A DNA stretch of 21,736 bases from QGNO01 sp964493125 (GTDB lineage: Bacteria > Chloroflexota > Dehalococcoidia > Lucifugimonadales > QGNO01): contig CAZBMS010000026.1 in assembly GCA_964493125.1 (NCBI GenBank), positions 1 through 21,736 on the forward strand, given 5' to 3'. This document shows positions 7,598 to 15,411 of this stretch, in pieces. How positions within the stretch are numbered: position 1 is the first letter of the stretch; each line of letters starts with the position of its first letter. Made by a program: the position numbers and the translations under genes. The notes beneath the pieces are model-generated. The model saw nothing but the letters and a program-made list of their open reading frames with translations, searched no databases and was not told the origin of the DNA.

Positions 7598-8800
7598 TTA
7601 AACGGCCCCAGAGTCTTTCAACGCCTGGACCTTCGCGCCATCGTATCCTAGTTCAGATAGCAATTCATCTGTATGCTGACCCAATCCTGGGGCAGGTCTA
7701 TATTCTTCCTCTTGACCCATCTTCAACGGATTACCAATCACCCGATATTCACCCAAAGTAGGATGCTGAACTGTGGGAGTCATATTGCGACTAACCACTG
7801 ATGGGAATTCAAAAGATTCTGCTATCGTATTGATCCTCGCTATAGGCATCTGATTACCTAACTCAGAATCCCATTCGTCAGCAGTCTTTTTAGAAAATAC
7901 GCGACCAAGAAACTCAATGATCTCCGCCTTGTGCTTCAAGCGATCACCAGGTGTTGCAAACCTAGGATCATTCGGTAGATCCTGATACTCTTCTGGATAC
8001 ATCTCTGCAAGTTTATTTGCTAACTGCATATACAGGGGTTGGTTCGCAAATTGTATCTGGACCCACCTACCGTCTTTACACTCTAACGCAGCTACCGGAA
8101 CATTGGTGGGATGCGTTGATCCCAAAGGTCCAGGCTCAGATCCAAACAATAAGTAGTATTGTCCAATGTAGGCTTGAAGTGTGAGCATGGTATCCAATAG
8201 CGATATGTCTACATGTCGCCCTTCGCCGTTACGTTCTCGATCAACCAAAGCTGCTAGGATACCTGAAAGGGCTGCGTAAGCACCGGCCAAATCCCCTACG
8301 GGTGACCCCATGGTAGACGGTGGTTGGCCAGGTTGGCCGATTACACTCATGACGCCACCTGATGCCTGAATCGTAGTATCAAAGGCTGGGCGATTAGGGT
8401 CAGGTGCGCCCTCGTGACCAAAACCGGAAATGGAACAATAGACCATCTTCGGGTTAATTTTGTGAATAGTATCGTAATCTATACCAAGGCGAGGAGGGAC
8501 AGATGGACGATAGTTTTCCACCATCACATCAGCAGTTTTGACGAGATCGTAGAAAGTTTCCTTAGCTGAATCCTCTCTAAAGTTTAAGGTGATACTACGT
8601 TTGTTGCCATTAAGACCTAAGAAATAATAACTCTCGAGGTCCTTATATTTTGGCGGAAAGTTACGTGACGGATCGCCTGTGCCAGGCTGTTCCACTTTGA
8701 TCACGTCAGCACCCATATCTCCCATAATACGGCAGCAAAAAGGACCGGCAAGTACCTGGGTCAAATCTAGAACGCGAATGCCTTCTAATGGTTTAGTCAT
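7598..8800 (-). CDS. CaiB/BaiF (class III) CoA-transferase family protein
   Basis: Class III CoA-transferases move CoA between carboxylic acids through an aspartyl-CoA thioester. The 400-residue length is normal. Features: GIRVLDLTQVLAGPFCCRIMGDMGADVIKVEQP (about 7-39), VENYRPSVPPRLGIDYD (94-110), ISGFGHEG (124-131), and SPVGDLAGAYAALSGILAAL with the probable catalytic Asp170, equivalent to Asp169 of formyl-CoA transferase. A C-terminal CoA-binding region ends at GLGQHTDELLSELGY. The start at 8800 is supported by GGGAGGGA just upstream and a good promoter. Donor and acceptor acids cannot be told from sequence. It is divergent from an M20 amidohydrolase. Confidence 0.93.
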   Translation of the reverse strand: MTKPLEGIRVLDLTQVLAGPFCCRIMGDMGADVIKVEQPGTGDPSRNFPPKYKDLESYYFLGLNGNKRSITLNFREDSAKETFYDLVKTADVMVENYRPSVPPRLGIDYDTIHKINPKMVYCSISGFGHEGAPDPNRPAFDTTIQASGGVMSVIGQPGQPPSTMGSPVGDLAGAYAALSGILAALVDRERNGEGRHVDISLLDTMLTLQAYIGQYYLLFGSEPGPLGSTHPTNVPVAALECKDGRWVQIQFANQPLYMQLANKLAEMYPEEYQDLPNDPRFATPGDRLKHKAEIIEFLGRVFSKKTADEWDSELGNQMPIARINTIAESFEFPSVVSRNMTPTVQHPTLGEYRVIGNPLKMGQEEEYRPAPGLGQHTDELLSELGYDGAKVQALKDSGAV

Positions 8801-8839
8801 GAAATCCCTCCCTGTTATTCAATAACTGATTTCAGCTCG

Positions 8840-8868
8840 AGTTTAGGTGTGCCCAAAGCCACTGTCAA
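8840..8868 (-). promoter_or_regulatory. Promoter of the CoA-transferase gene
   Basis: On the minus strand a perfect TTGACA (8868-8863) and TAAACT (8845-8840) have a 17-base spacer. They lie about 40 bases upstream of the ATG at 8800. Confidence 0.65.
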
Positions 8869-8882
8869 GGGCGCCGATAATG

Positions 8883-8911
8883 TTTAAATCTAACTCCCTT
8901 CTGTATATACT
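8883..8911 (+). promoter_or_regulatory. Promoter of the M20 amidohydrolase gene
   Basis: TTTAAA (8883-8888) and TATACT (8906-8911) are separated by 17 bases. The ribosome binding site GAGGGGA follows at 8931-8937, before the ATG at 8942. This promoter and the opposing CoA-transferase promoter are about 15 bases apart. Confidence 0.55.
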
Positions 8912-8941
8912 TAGCCAAACTCGACCATTTGAGGGGAAACC

Positions 8942-10285
8942 ATGACAACCGTTGCTGAACTTAAACAGGCGGCAATAGCCGCTATAGAAACAAGAAAGGA
9001 TGAAATAAAGGATATAGCCCAACAAGTCCTAAATAACCCAGAAACCGGTTTCACAGAACGAAAAACAGCCAGCCTAGTAAAGAAGCATTTCGATGCTCTA
9101 GGCATTTCTTATCAAGACAGCTTGGCTATAACTGGTATAAAAGGGAAAGTAGCGGGCGGAGCCGGGCCAGGACCAGCAGTCGCTGTGATCGGAGAGCTTG
9201 ATTCGTTAAGGGTTTTAGAGCACCCCTACCATGACGAGGTAACTGGCGCCGCACATGCATGTGGCCATCATTGCCAAATAGGTAGCATGATCGGGGCCAT
9301 GATAGGACTCTTAACACCAAATGTTATACAAAATCTGTCTGGAAGCATCGTACCTATCGCTGTACCTGCTGAAGAATTCATTGAAGTCGAACGCCGAATG
9401 AATTTAAGGGAAGAAGGCAAGGTTGAATTTATGGGAGGTAAACAAGAGTTTATTAAGCTAGGTGTTTTTGACGATGTGGACATGGCAATGATATGCCACA
9501 CAACAAACGACCAGTTCAAATTGGGCGTCGGGGGTACTAGTAACGGGCATGTAGTTAAATTTGTGCAATACACAGGTCGCGGAGCCCACGCGGGCGGGGC
9601 CCCCCACATGGGAATCAACGCGCTTAATGCTGCTATGATCGGCCTTTCAGCAATAAACGCAAATAGAGAAACCTTTAGAGAGCAGGACACAATCCGAGTA
9701 CACGGGATAATGACTCGCGGAGGGGATGCGGTGAGCGCCGTGCCTTCCAACGTAACGCTTGAGTGGAGAGTACGAGGCGGAAACCTCGATGCAATTGTAA
9801 ATAACAGTTCGAAGGTAGACAGAAGCTTCAGAGCTGGAGCACTTGCCGTTGGAGCTAAGGTAAGTATTACAAACATAGCGGGGTACATGCCTATGCGCAA
9901 CAACAAAACGCTGCAGGATATGTTTACCATCAACGCCAACGATGTAGTAGGTAAAGAAAACGTATTGGTCAGACCTGACACACATAATGGCGGAGGATCA
10001 ACTGACATGGGGGATTTAGCCCAAATTATGCCCCTAATCCATCCATATTGTGGTGGTGCCACTGGAACAGGACACGGCAAAGACTACGTCATACAGGATT
10101 ATGAAATAGCTGTAATTCAACCAGCAAAAGCTATGGCTATGACTGTAATTGACTTACTTTCAGAACAGGCAGTAAAAGCGGTAGAGGTAAAAACTACGGA
10201 TAAAGCTCCAATGACAAAAGATCAATACCTAAAGTTCCAGCGAGAACGAAATCAGGTAACAGAATTTGACGGATCTGAATCTTAG
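8942..10285 (+). CDS. M20-family metallo-amidohydrolase (AbgA/AbgB/aminoacylase-like)
   Basis: Hydrolyses an amide bond, typically in an N-acyl or p-aminobenzoyl amino acid, using metal ions. The 447 residues carry the M20D-type metal site: AHACGHH (Cys107, His109), PAEEF (Glu144/145), MICHTT (His186) and a late His in the TGTGHGKDY segment. A dimerisation domain lies between, marked by GAHAGGAPHMGINALNA (about 215-231). The usual DMDAL-type segment reads ELDSL here (85-89). No signal peptide, so probably cytoplasmic. Start ATG 8942 has a strong GAGGGGA. The TauE/SafE permease begins 48 bases downstream and is probably co-transcribed. Substrate is unknown. Confidence 0.88.
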   Translation: MTTVAELKQAAIAAIETRKDEIKDIAQQVLNNPETGFTERKTASLVKKHFDALGISYQDSLAITGIKGKVAGGAGPGPAVAVIGELDSLRVLEHPYHDEVTGAAHACGHHCQIGSMIGAMIGLLTPNVIQNLSGSIVPIAVPAEEFIEVERRMNLREEGKVEFMGGKQEFIKLGVFDDVDMAMICHTTNDQFKLGVGGTSNGHVVKFVQYTGRGAHAGGAPHMGINALNAAMIGLSAINANRETFREQDTIRVHGIMTRGGDAVSAVPSNVTLEWRVRGGNLDAIVNNSSKVDRSFRAGALAVGAKVSITNIAGYMPMRNNKTLQDMFTINANDVVGKENVLVRPDTHNGGGSTDMGDLAQIMPLIHPYCGGATGTGHGKDYVIQDYEIAVIQPAKAMAMTVIDLLSEQAVKAVEVKTTDKAPMTKDQYLKFQRERNQVTEFDGSES

Positions 10286-10333
10286 AACGTTCACATTTGC
10301 GTTGTAAACTTCTGATAACTTATGCCAAGATAA

Positions 10334-11122
10334 GTGCTGAAATGTACTTATCGAACCGCAATGCAAATGCCTCCAGGCGTTGAACCGAACACAGTCGTTA
10401 TCGCAATTGCGATAGTCCTTGCCGCTGCGGTGGTTAAGGGCACTACTGGCTTCGGATTTGCTCTTGTATCCACACCACTTCTACTCCTTTTTTGGGAGCC
10501 AAAAGTGTTAGTCCCTATATTCCTGCCATTGAGCATCATTGCAGATGTACTTATAGTGGCCCAAACATGGCGAAGGGTCGAATGGATGAAAGTGCTTCCG
10601 CTAATAACCGCTGGAATAGCAGGCGTACCTGTGGGCGTGTATTTACTCACTACAGTGCCAACAGATTTGCTGAAATTAATGGTCTCAGGCATAGCTATGT
10701 CCATGGCAATCCTTATGCTTATGGGCATAACAATTGCCATCTCCAGAGAAAAACTAGCTTCGGTAATTACAGGTTTTGTGAGTGGTGTGTTATCAACCAG
10801 CACAACTATGTCTGGACCACCTGTTGCGTTACTTATGATCAATCAACGATGGGAAAAAGAAACCTTTCGTGCCTGCCTAGCAATGTTCTTTCTAGTGATT
10901 CAAATAACCGGTATTTTATACCTAACTATCTTGGGAAATATCACACCAAGCACACTTACAGTTTCAATCGCCCTCTGGCCAAGTGTAATAGTGGGCAACC
11001 TTATAGCTATCAAAATTCTATCTCGACTTCCACAAAGTACATTTATCAGGATAGCCACTGTACTAGTGATGGTGACAGCGACAGTAGTAATTGTAGAAAC
11101 CGCGTTAAATTTCAATATTTAG
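10334..11122 (+). CDS. TauE/SafE (TSUP) family membrane transporter
   Basis: Integral membrane permease of a family linked to export or import of sulfonates, sulfite and organic anions. The 262 residues hold about 8 hydrophobic segments in two repeats. The family-typical first-repeat motif VVKGTTGFGFALVSTPLLLLF is present (about 34-54), and the second repeat contains GFVSGVLSTSTTMSGPPVALLMI. The start is uncertain: GTG 10334 is used here, but ATG 10361 or 10367 are equally possible and none has a clear ribosome binding site. Its last 4 bases overlap the stop of the convergent aroKB gene. The amidohydrolase upstream suggests transport of a substrate or product acid, but this is inference. Confidence 0.85.
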   Translation: MLKCTYRTAMQMPPGVEPNTVVIAIAIVLAAAVVKGTTGFGFALVSTPLLLLFWEPKVLVPIFLPLSIIADVLIVAQTWRRVEWMKVLPLITAGIAGVPVGVYLLTTVPTDLLKLMVSGIAMSMAILMLMGITIAISREKLASVITGFVSGVLSTSTTMSGPPVALLMINQRWEKETFRACLAMFFLVIQITGILYLTILGNITPSTLTVSIALWPSVIVGNLIAIKILSRLPQSTFIRIATVLVMVTATVVIVETALNFNI

Positions 11123-12777
11123 CGAAGCATACTACTAAGCACATCTCTTATCAGAGTATCCGGGACATCATCTCTTACTACAGCTTGTCCTAAATCCTTC
11201 AGGAGCACCCAGCGCAAACGAGATCCTTCGGCTTTCTTGTCCAATGCCATAGCATCATTCACTATCTCCATATCTACCTTAGGAATGCTAATCGGTAAAT
11301 CAAATGAACGTAGAACTCTTTCCTGTCGCTCCACTAAAGTATCAGGAGTAATGCCAAGTCTATTTCCAATCTTAGCCGCTGCCATCATTCCAATAGCTAC
11401 GGCTTCTCCGTGAAGCAAAACGCCATATTCAGTTGCAGTCTCCAAGGCATGTCCTAAAGTATGTCCATAGTTAAGCAAGGTTCTATAACCCAACGTTTCC
11501 CGTTCGTCCAACGAAACAATTCTAGCCTTTATCCCCATCGAACGCTTTATCACATCAGTCGTAACTACGTGATCCAACTCAAGCAAAGATTCCTTTTCAC
11601 TCTCAAAAATTTCAAATAACCCAGGATCCAATATAAGTCCATGTTTGATTCCTTCCGCCCAACCTTCCACAGCCTCTCTTCTCGGAAGTGTAACGAGTGT
11701 TGATACATCTGCAATTACCATTAAAGGTTGATGAAAAGCACCTACGAGGTTCTTCCCCTGTTTTAAATCAACAGCAGTTTTCCCGCCTATGGAAGCATCC
11801 ATCATTGCTGCTACACTAGTAGGAGCCTGAACAAAGTTCATACCTCGGTTATAAGTAGACGCAACAAATCCAGCAAGATCCCCCACTACCCCTCCCCCAA
11901 GCGCAATTATTGTTTCATCACGCTTTGCCCTGTTAACAACTAACCAATCATAAATCCTTCCTGCAGTATCCAAAGTTTTATTAGCCTCACCAGCTTCAAA
12001 ACAGAAAAGTTTCGCCTCTATGCCGGAAAGTTCTAACGCCTTCAGTAGTCCATCACCGTAAAAGCCAGCAACAGTATTGTCTGATATAACGTAGGCAGGG
12101 TTAGGTCGCCCTATATCATTCAACAGCTCACCCAACTGTCCAAGAAGGCTCCACCCAACCAAAAGAGGGCACTCGCCATTTTTTGAATTTACTACTGAAA
12201 CAAATTCGGGGCTCTTCTTTATTGAATCACTAGCATTAACCACTTTTCCGGAAAATCTTGCCCAAATGCGCACAACCTCCTCAGCAACCTCCTGAACAGA
12301 AAGGCGGTCTGTATGAACAGTCCAATCAGCAGTAGCATATGCAGGTTGGCGTTCAGCTTTTTGAGAACGGATGCTCTTCAAGGGATCCTCACTTTTGAGC
12401 AACGGTCGGACTGCCTCTTCCCCATAAATCTCTTCCTGTTTTTCCAAACGGTCACGAATTGTTTCCGGTTTGGCGTCCAAGCTAACTATCAAGCCAGTAG
12501 CTCCTATAACTTTCAAGTTCTCCTGAATCGTGATAGCCCCGCCACCAACTGCAACAACTCTATTTTTTCCCTCGCAAGCAATCTGAACAGCCTCCCGTTC
12601 TTTAGTGCGGAAGTACTCCTCTCCGTGATCATTAAATATTACTGAGATGGGTTTGCCCTCTCTCTCGACAATATGTTGATCGGTATCTATAAATTCCCAA
12701 CCCAAGATATGGGCGACCACCTTTCCTACGGTAGACTTACCAGTTCCTGCGTATCCTGTAATAACAATATTTTGCAA
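11119..12777 (-). CDS. aroKB: Shikimate kinase / 3-dehydroquinate synthase fusion
   Basis: Bifunctional shikimate-pathway protein of 552 residues. Residues 1-172 are shikimate kinase: Walker A GYAGTGKST (8-16), substrate residues Asp33 and Arg57, GGG 78-80, lid RPLL at Arg124, and Arg143 in AERQPAY. Residues 190-552 are 3-dehydroquinate synthase: NAD-binding GGGVVGDLAGF (294-304), SIGGKTAVDL (329-338), KNLVGAFHQP (342-351), and metal ligands Glu375, His439 and His456. The two catalyse non-adjacent steps (5 and 2). Start is TTG 12777 with AAGGA 8 bases upstream. The gene stands apart from aroE and aroC, which lie on the other strand. Its stop overlaps the TauE/SafE stop region by 4 bases. Confidence 0.96.
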   Translation of the reverse strand: MQNIVITGYAGTGKSTVGKVVAHILGWEFIDTDQHIVEREGKPISVIFNDHGEEYFRTKEREAVQIACEGKNRVVAVGGGAITIQENLKVIGATGLIVSLDAKPETIRDRLEKQEEIYGEEAVRPLLKSEDPLKSIRSQKAERQPAYATADWTVHTDRLSVQEVAEEVVRIWARFSGKVVNASDSIKKSPEFVSVVNSKNGECPLLVGWSLLGQLGELLNDIGRPNPAYVISDNTVAGFYGDGLLKALELSGIEAKLFCFEAGEANKTLDTAGRIYDWLVVNRAKRDETIIALGGGVVGDLAGFVASTYNRGMNFVQAPTSVAAMMDASIGGKTAVDLKQGKNLVGAFHQPLMVIADVSTLVTLPRREAVEGWAEGIKHGLILDPGLFEIFESEKESLLELDHVVTTDVIKRSMGIKARIVSLDERETLGYRTLLNYGHTLGHALETATEYGVLLHGEAVAIGMMAAAKIGNRLGITPDTLVERQERVLRSFDLPISIPKVDMEIVNDAMALDKKAEGSRLRWVLLKDLGQAVVRDDVPDTLIRDVLSSMLR

Positions 12778-12835
12778 ATCAGACTTCCTTGGTGACCTCA
12801 GTCCATACGTTTGGCTGGCTAAAATCCTTCACAAT

Positions 12836-13267
12836 TTAGATCGACTTTCTCATCTCAATATGAAGTATCCCAGCCTCCACAAAAATGTCTCCGTGTTCAT
12901 GATACCCACTATTAACATAGAATTCTTTAACATAGTTTTGAGCGTGTAGAATCACAATCTTGATTCCCAACTTCAAAGCCTCATTTTCTAAGAACCCCAA
13001 TATAGCAGATCCAATACCGTTGCCTCTCCGAGACTCCTCAACTGCCATTCTCCCAATGCGAGCCTCTGTGTCATTATCAACGATTAGCCTACCAGTACCA
13101 ACGATGTCATCTGAGAAATAGGCCACTGCATGGACGGCAAAATCATCAAATTCATCAATTTCCAGATCCGGAGAAATTCCCTGTTCTTCTATAAATACCC
13201 GTGACCTAATAACCTTAATGGCTTCGAATTCGTGTTGGGAATCCAATCTTTTTACTTTGATAGTCAT
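12836..13267 (-). CDS. GNAT-family N-acetyltransferase (YjcF/ElaA-like)
   Basis: Acetyl-CoA-dependent acetyltransferase, substrate unknown. From ATG 13267 the protein has 143 residues. The N-terminal RSRVFIEEQG (21-30) is typical of YjcF/ElaA-like members. Motif A, IGRMAVEESRRGNGIGSAIL (71-90), holds the R-R-G-N-G-I-G acetyl-CoA pyrophosphate loop. HAQNYVKEFYVNSGY (108-122) forms motif B. A TTG one codon earlier is possible, but ATG is favoured because a TATAAT box ends only about 8 bases upstream and the transcript would begin at or next to the start codon. It lies 58 bases upstream of aroKB on the same strand and could be co-transcribed with it. Confidence 0.85.
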   Translation of the reverse strand: MTIKVKRLDSQHEFEAIKVIRSRVFIEEQGISPDLEIDEFDDFAVHAVAYFSDDIVGTGRLIVDNDTEARIGRMAVEESRRGNGIGSAILGFLENEALKLGIKIVILHAQNYVKEFYVNSGYHEHGDIFVEAGILHIEMRKSI

Positions 13268-13275
13268 CAAATTGA

Positions 13276-13284
13276 ATTATATCA
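13276..13284 (-). promoter_or_regulatory. Extended -10 promoter for a near-leaderless GNAT transcript
   Basis: The minus strand reads TGATATAAT at 13284-13276: a TGn extension plus a perfect TATAAT. No good -35 lies at the usual distance. Transcription would be expected to start about 7 bases on, at or next to the ATG at 13267, leaving no room for a ribosome binding site. Confidence 0.55.
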
Positions 13285-13293
13285 AAACTTGGA

Positions 13294-14331
13294 TTATGGA
13301 ATTCGCAAAACTATTTTGCCAAAAACATCCCTAGACTCCATAAGCCTATGAGCCTCCCTAGCTTCTTCTAGCGGAAATACACGGTAGACTACACCACGCA
13401 ACGAACCGAAATTTACAAGATTCATGAAATCCTTGAATTCTCTTCTGCTGCGAGTCCCAGAACCCATTATGTTAAGCCCCTTAGTAAACAGTTGCCCAAG
13501 ATGTAAATCTACCCGATGGCCAGAAGTCACTCCACACGTAACGAACCTACCACCCCTCCTCAAACTAGCATAGCTTTCTTCCCATAAAGAGGCTCCAACG
13601 CTATCAAAGATTACGTCCACACCATCACCATCAGTAAGGCCTTTCACAAAACTCCTGAATGCTGGATCGACATTATAATTGAAGCCCGCCTCGGCCCCCA
13701 ATTCCTTTGACTTATCTATCTTGAAATCATTACCAGCTGTAACTAATACTCTCGCATTCATAGCCCGAGCAACCTGGATGCCCGCAGTTCCTACTCCACT
13801 TCCAGCCGCATTGATTAAAACCGTCTCACCCGGCTGCAATCCCGCCCTAGTAACCAAACAATGCCAGGCAGTGTGAAAAACCAAAGGTATCGATGCGGCT
13901 TCTTCGTACGACATCCAATCCGGAACGGAATGAACATTTTGATATGGTGCTTTGACATATTGTGCATAGCCCCCCCATAAATCAACACCCATGTTTTTCG
14001 GCCTTCGGCACAGTTCGTCCTTTCCGATAATGCAATATTCACAACTGTCACATTTGATCACATAGTCAACCAATACCCGCTGTCCTACTTCAATACCTGA
14101 ACACATTGACCCTACTGCAGCCACTTCTCCTGCCATATCCTCTCCGAGGACATGAGGAAACGACGGTATTCTCACCCCATTTTCTCCGGCTCGCGCATAC
14201 AGATCCAGATGATTAAGCGCAGCTGCATAAATTCTCACTAACACCTCTCCTTCCCCTACTTCAGGTTCAGGAAGTTCCCCCATAACCAATTCTTCAACGG
14301 CACCTTGTTGTTGAATGTATACTGCTTTCAT
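13294..14331 (-). CDS. Zinc-binding medium-chain dehydrogenase/quinone oxidoreductase-like
   Basis: NAD(P)H-dependent oxidoreductase of the MDR superfamily, 345 residues (normal). An N-terminal GroES-like domain carries the structural-zinc lobe Cys94, Cys97, Cys100, Cys108 (CDSCEYC...LC). The Rossmann fold shows INAAGSGVGTAGIQVA (about 173-188). The usual catalytic zinc site is altered: the position of the first ligand Cys is Asn40 (ALNHLDLY) and the GHE motif reads LGED (62-65). It therefore resembles quinone-oxidoreductase-type enzymes that keep only structural zinc. AAGGA precedes ATG 14331. It is divergent from the trehalose-phosphatase-like gene; the 110-bp gap shows no convincing promoter. 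Substrate unknown. Confidence 0.88.
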   Translation of the reverse strand: MKAVYIQQQGAVEELVMGELPEPEVGEGEVLVRIYAAALNHLDLYARAGENGVRIPSFPHVLGEDMAGEVAAVGSMCSGIEVGQRVLVDYVIKCDSCEYCIIGKDELCRRPKNMGVDLWGGYAQYVKAPYQNVHSVPDWMSYEEAASIPLVFHTAWHCLVTRAGLQPGETVLINAAGSGVGTAGIQVARAMNARVLVTAGNDFKIDKSKELGAEAGFNYNVDPAFRSFVKGLTDGDGVDVIFDSVGASLWEESYASLRRGGRFVTCGVTSGHRVDLHLGQLFTKGLNIMGSGTRSRREFKDFMNLVNFGSLRGVVYRVFPLEEAREAHRLMESRDVFGKIVLRIP

Positions 14332-14441
14332 ATGAAAAATCCTTGTGCTGGTTTATTCGTCCTTGACTAGAACGTTGTTTATTGGCCACATTCGAAAGGA
14401 TAACGTTAAATAGGATCGAATCACATTGAGCAAATCGTACC

Positions 14442-15269
14442 ATGTCTTTAATCGAATTGAAGCAGTCCATATATAAATTCGTAGATAAAATGAAACAAGA
14501 TCGCTGGGGTCTGTTTTGTGACATAGACGGCACCATTTCGGACATTGCTCCAACACCAGCAACCGCAAAGGTACGCCCTCTGATCAAAAAATGTTTGGAA
14601 GCCATTCGACCTCATCTGGCAGTTACAGCCATTGTAACTGGAAGACAAATTTCACAGGCGATAGAAATGGTGAAACTAGAAAACGTGACCTATTTTGGAA
14701 CTTACGGCCTAGAGAAATGTTATCAAGGTGTGCTAACTATCGCAGAAGAGGCTTATCAATATACAGAAAGGCTAATTAACGTATCCAATGCTATTTCTAT
14801 GAATCTTTCGACACCAGAAGTCATCATTCAAAAAAAGCCGTTAGGCCTATCCCTGCATTATCGCCAAGCTAAGGATCCAATTAACACTAGAAAGCAAATA
14901 CTGACAGTAATCAAATCGACAGGTGCATCAGACTGGATGAAAATATTCGAGGGGCGAATGGTTGTAGAACTCGGATTGCCAGTAGAAATAAATAAAGGCA
15001 CGTGTATTGACTGGTTAGTAAACGAAGAAAGCCTAACTGGGTTAATAGTTATCGGAGACGACATATCAGATATAAGCATGTTCGAAGCTTCTAGTAATTT
15101 TCATAATACTCTTGGAACACATACTTTCAATATAGGGGTAATAGAAAAAGAAACATCGAATGAGGTTATTGATAACGTCAGTTATCAATTGGAAGGTGTT
15201 GATGATGTGGAATCATTTCTTACCTGGCTGAGCAAGAAATTAAACTCGAATACCGAAATGAATTTATAA
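14442..15269 (+). CDS. otsB: HAD-superfamily trehalose-phosphatase-like protein
   Basis: Probable trehalose-6-phosphate phosphatase of 275 residues, cytoplasmic. HAD motif I is CDIDGTISDIAPTPATAKVRP with nucleophile Asp27 and acid/base Asp29. Motif II includes AIVTGRQISQ, and YFGTYGLE follows. Motif IV is GDDISDISMFEA (about 205-216). These fit the OtsB/TPP family better than generic Cof-type phosphatases. No trehalose-phosphate synthase lies in the window, so the substrate is not confirmed by context, and a glucosylglycerol- or mannosyl-type phosphatase is an alternative. No ribosome binding site is visible before ATG 14442. An AT-rich inverted repeat spans the stop codon. Confidence 0.8.
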   Translation: MSLIELKQSIYKFVDKMKQDRWGLFCDIDGTISDIAPTPATAKVRPLIKKCLEAIRPHLAVTAIVTGRQISQAIEMVKLENVTYFGTYGLEKCYQGVLTIAEEAYQYTERLINVSNAISMNLSTPEVIIQKKPLGLSLHYRQAKDPINTRKQILTVIKSTGASDWMKIFEGRMVVELGLPVEINKGTCIDWLVNEESLTGLIVIGDDISDISMFEASSNFHNTLGTHTFNIGVIEKETSNEVIDNVSYQLEGVDDVESFLTWLSKKLNSNTEMNL

Positions 15270-15310
15270 CTAATAAGATCGTTCCAAATTGATAACTTAG
15301 TTATAATTTT
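15264..15310 (+). terminator. AT-rich inverted repeat at the otsB stop, weak candidate terminator
   Basis: TTATAACTAA (15264-15273) and TTAGTTATAA (15297-15306) form a perfect 10-bp inverted repeat with a 23-base loop, followed by TTTT. The stem is AT-rich and the loop long, so termination is uncertain. It overlaps the otsB stop codon. Confidence 0.35.
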
Positions 15311-15345
15311 CCATTAAGTCCTTATTTTATGTGGCAATAGTTGCG

Positions 15346-15374
15346 TTGACACTCCCAACTTCGGCGCCTAGAAT
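15346..15374 (+). promoter_or_regulatory. Promoter of the alaS-ruvX-aroE operon
   Basis: Perfect TTGACA (15346-15351), 17-base spacer, TAGAAT (15369-15374). This predicts a leader of about 30 bases before the TTG start of alaS, in which no Shine-Dalgarno is visible. Confidence 0.75.
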
Positions 15375-15411
15375 TTGACTTCTCACATCTATATCTGCCA
15401 CAACCAAAACA

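Noticed and set aside
9268..10080. 270-residue open frame on the minus strand opposite the amidohydrolase
   Set aside because: The plus-strand frame has the complete M20 motif set. The antisense frame shows no domain and no ribosome binding site and arises from codon bias.
10322..10333. Three-codon ATG-CCA-AGA-TAA frame directly before the GTG of the permease
   Set aside because: Too short, with no ribosome binding site, and the permease start itself is uncertain; probably chance.
10348..10842. 164-residue minus-strand frame opposite the permease
   Set aside because: Antisense shadow of a hydrophobic gene with no recognisable features.
10492..11193. 233-residue open frame on the plus strand within the TauE/SafE gene and beyond
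   Set aside because: It is an out-of-frame shadow with low-complexity, Ser/Asn/Tyr/His-rich composition. The overlapping frame has clear TSUP motifs and membrane segments.
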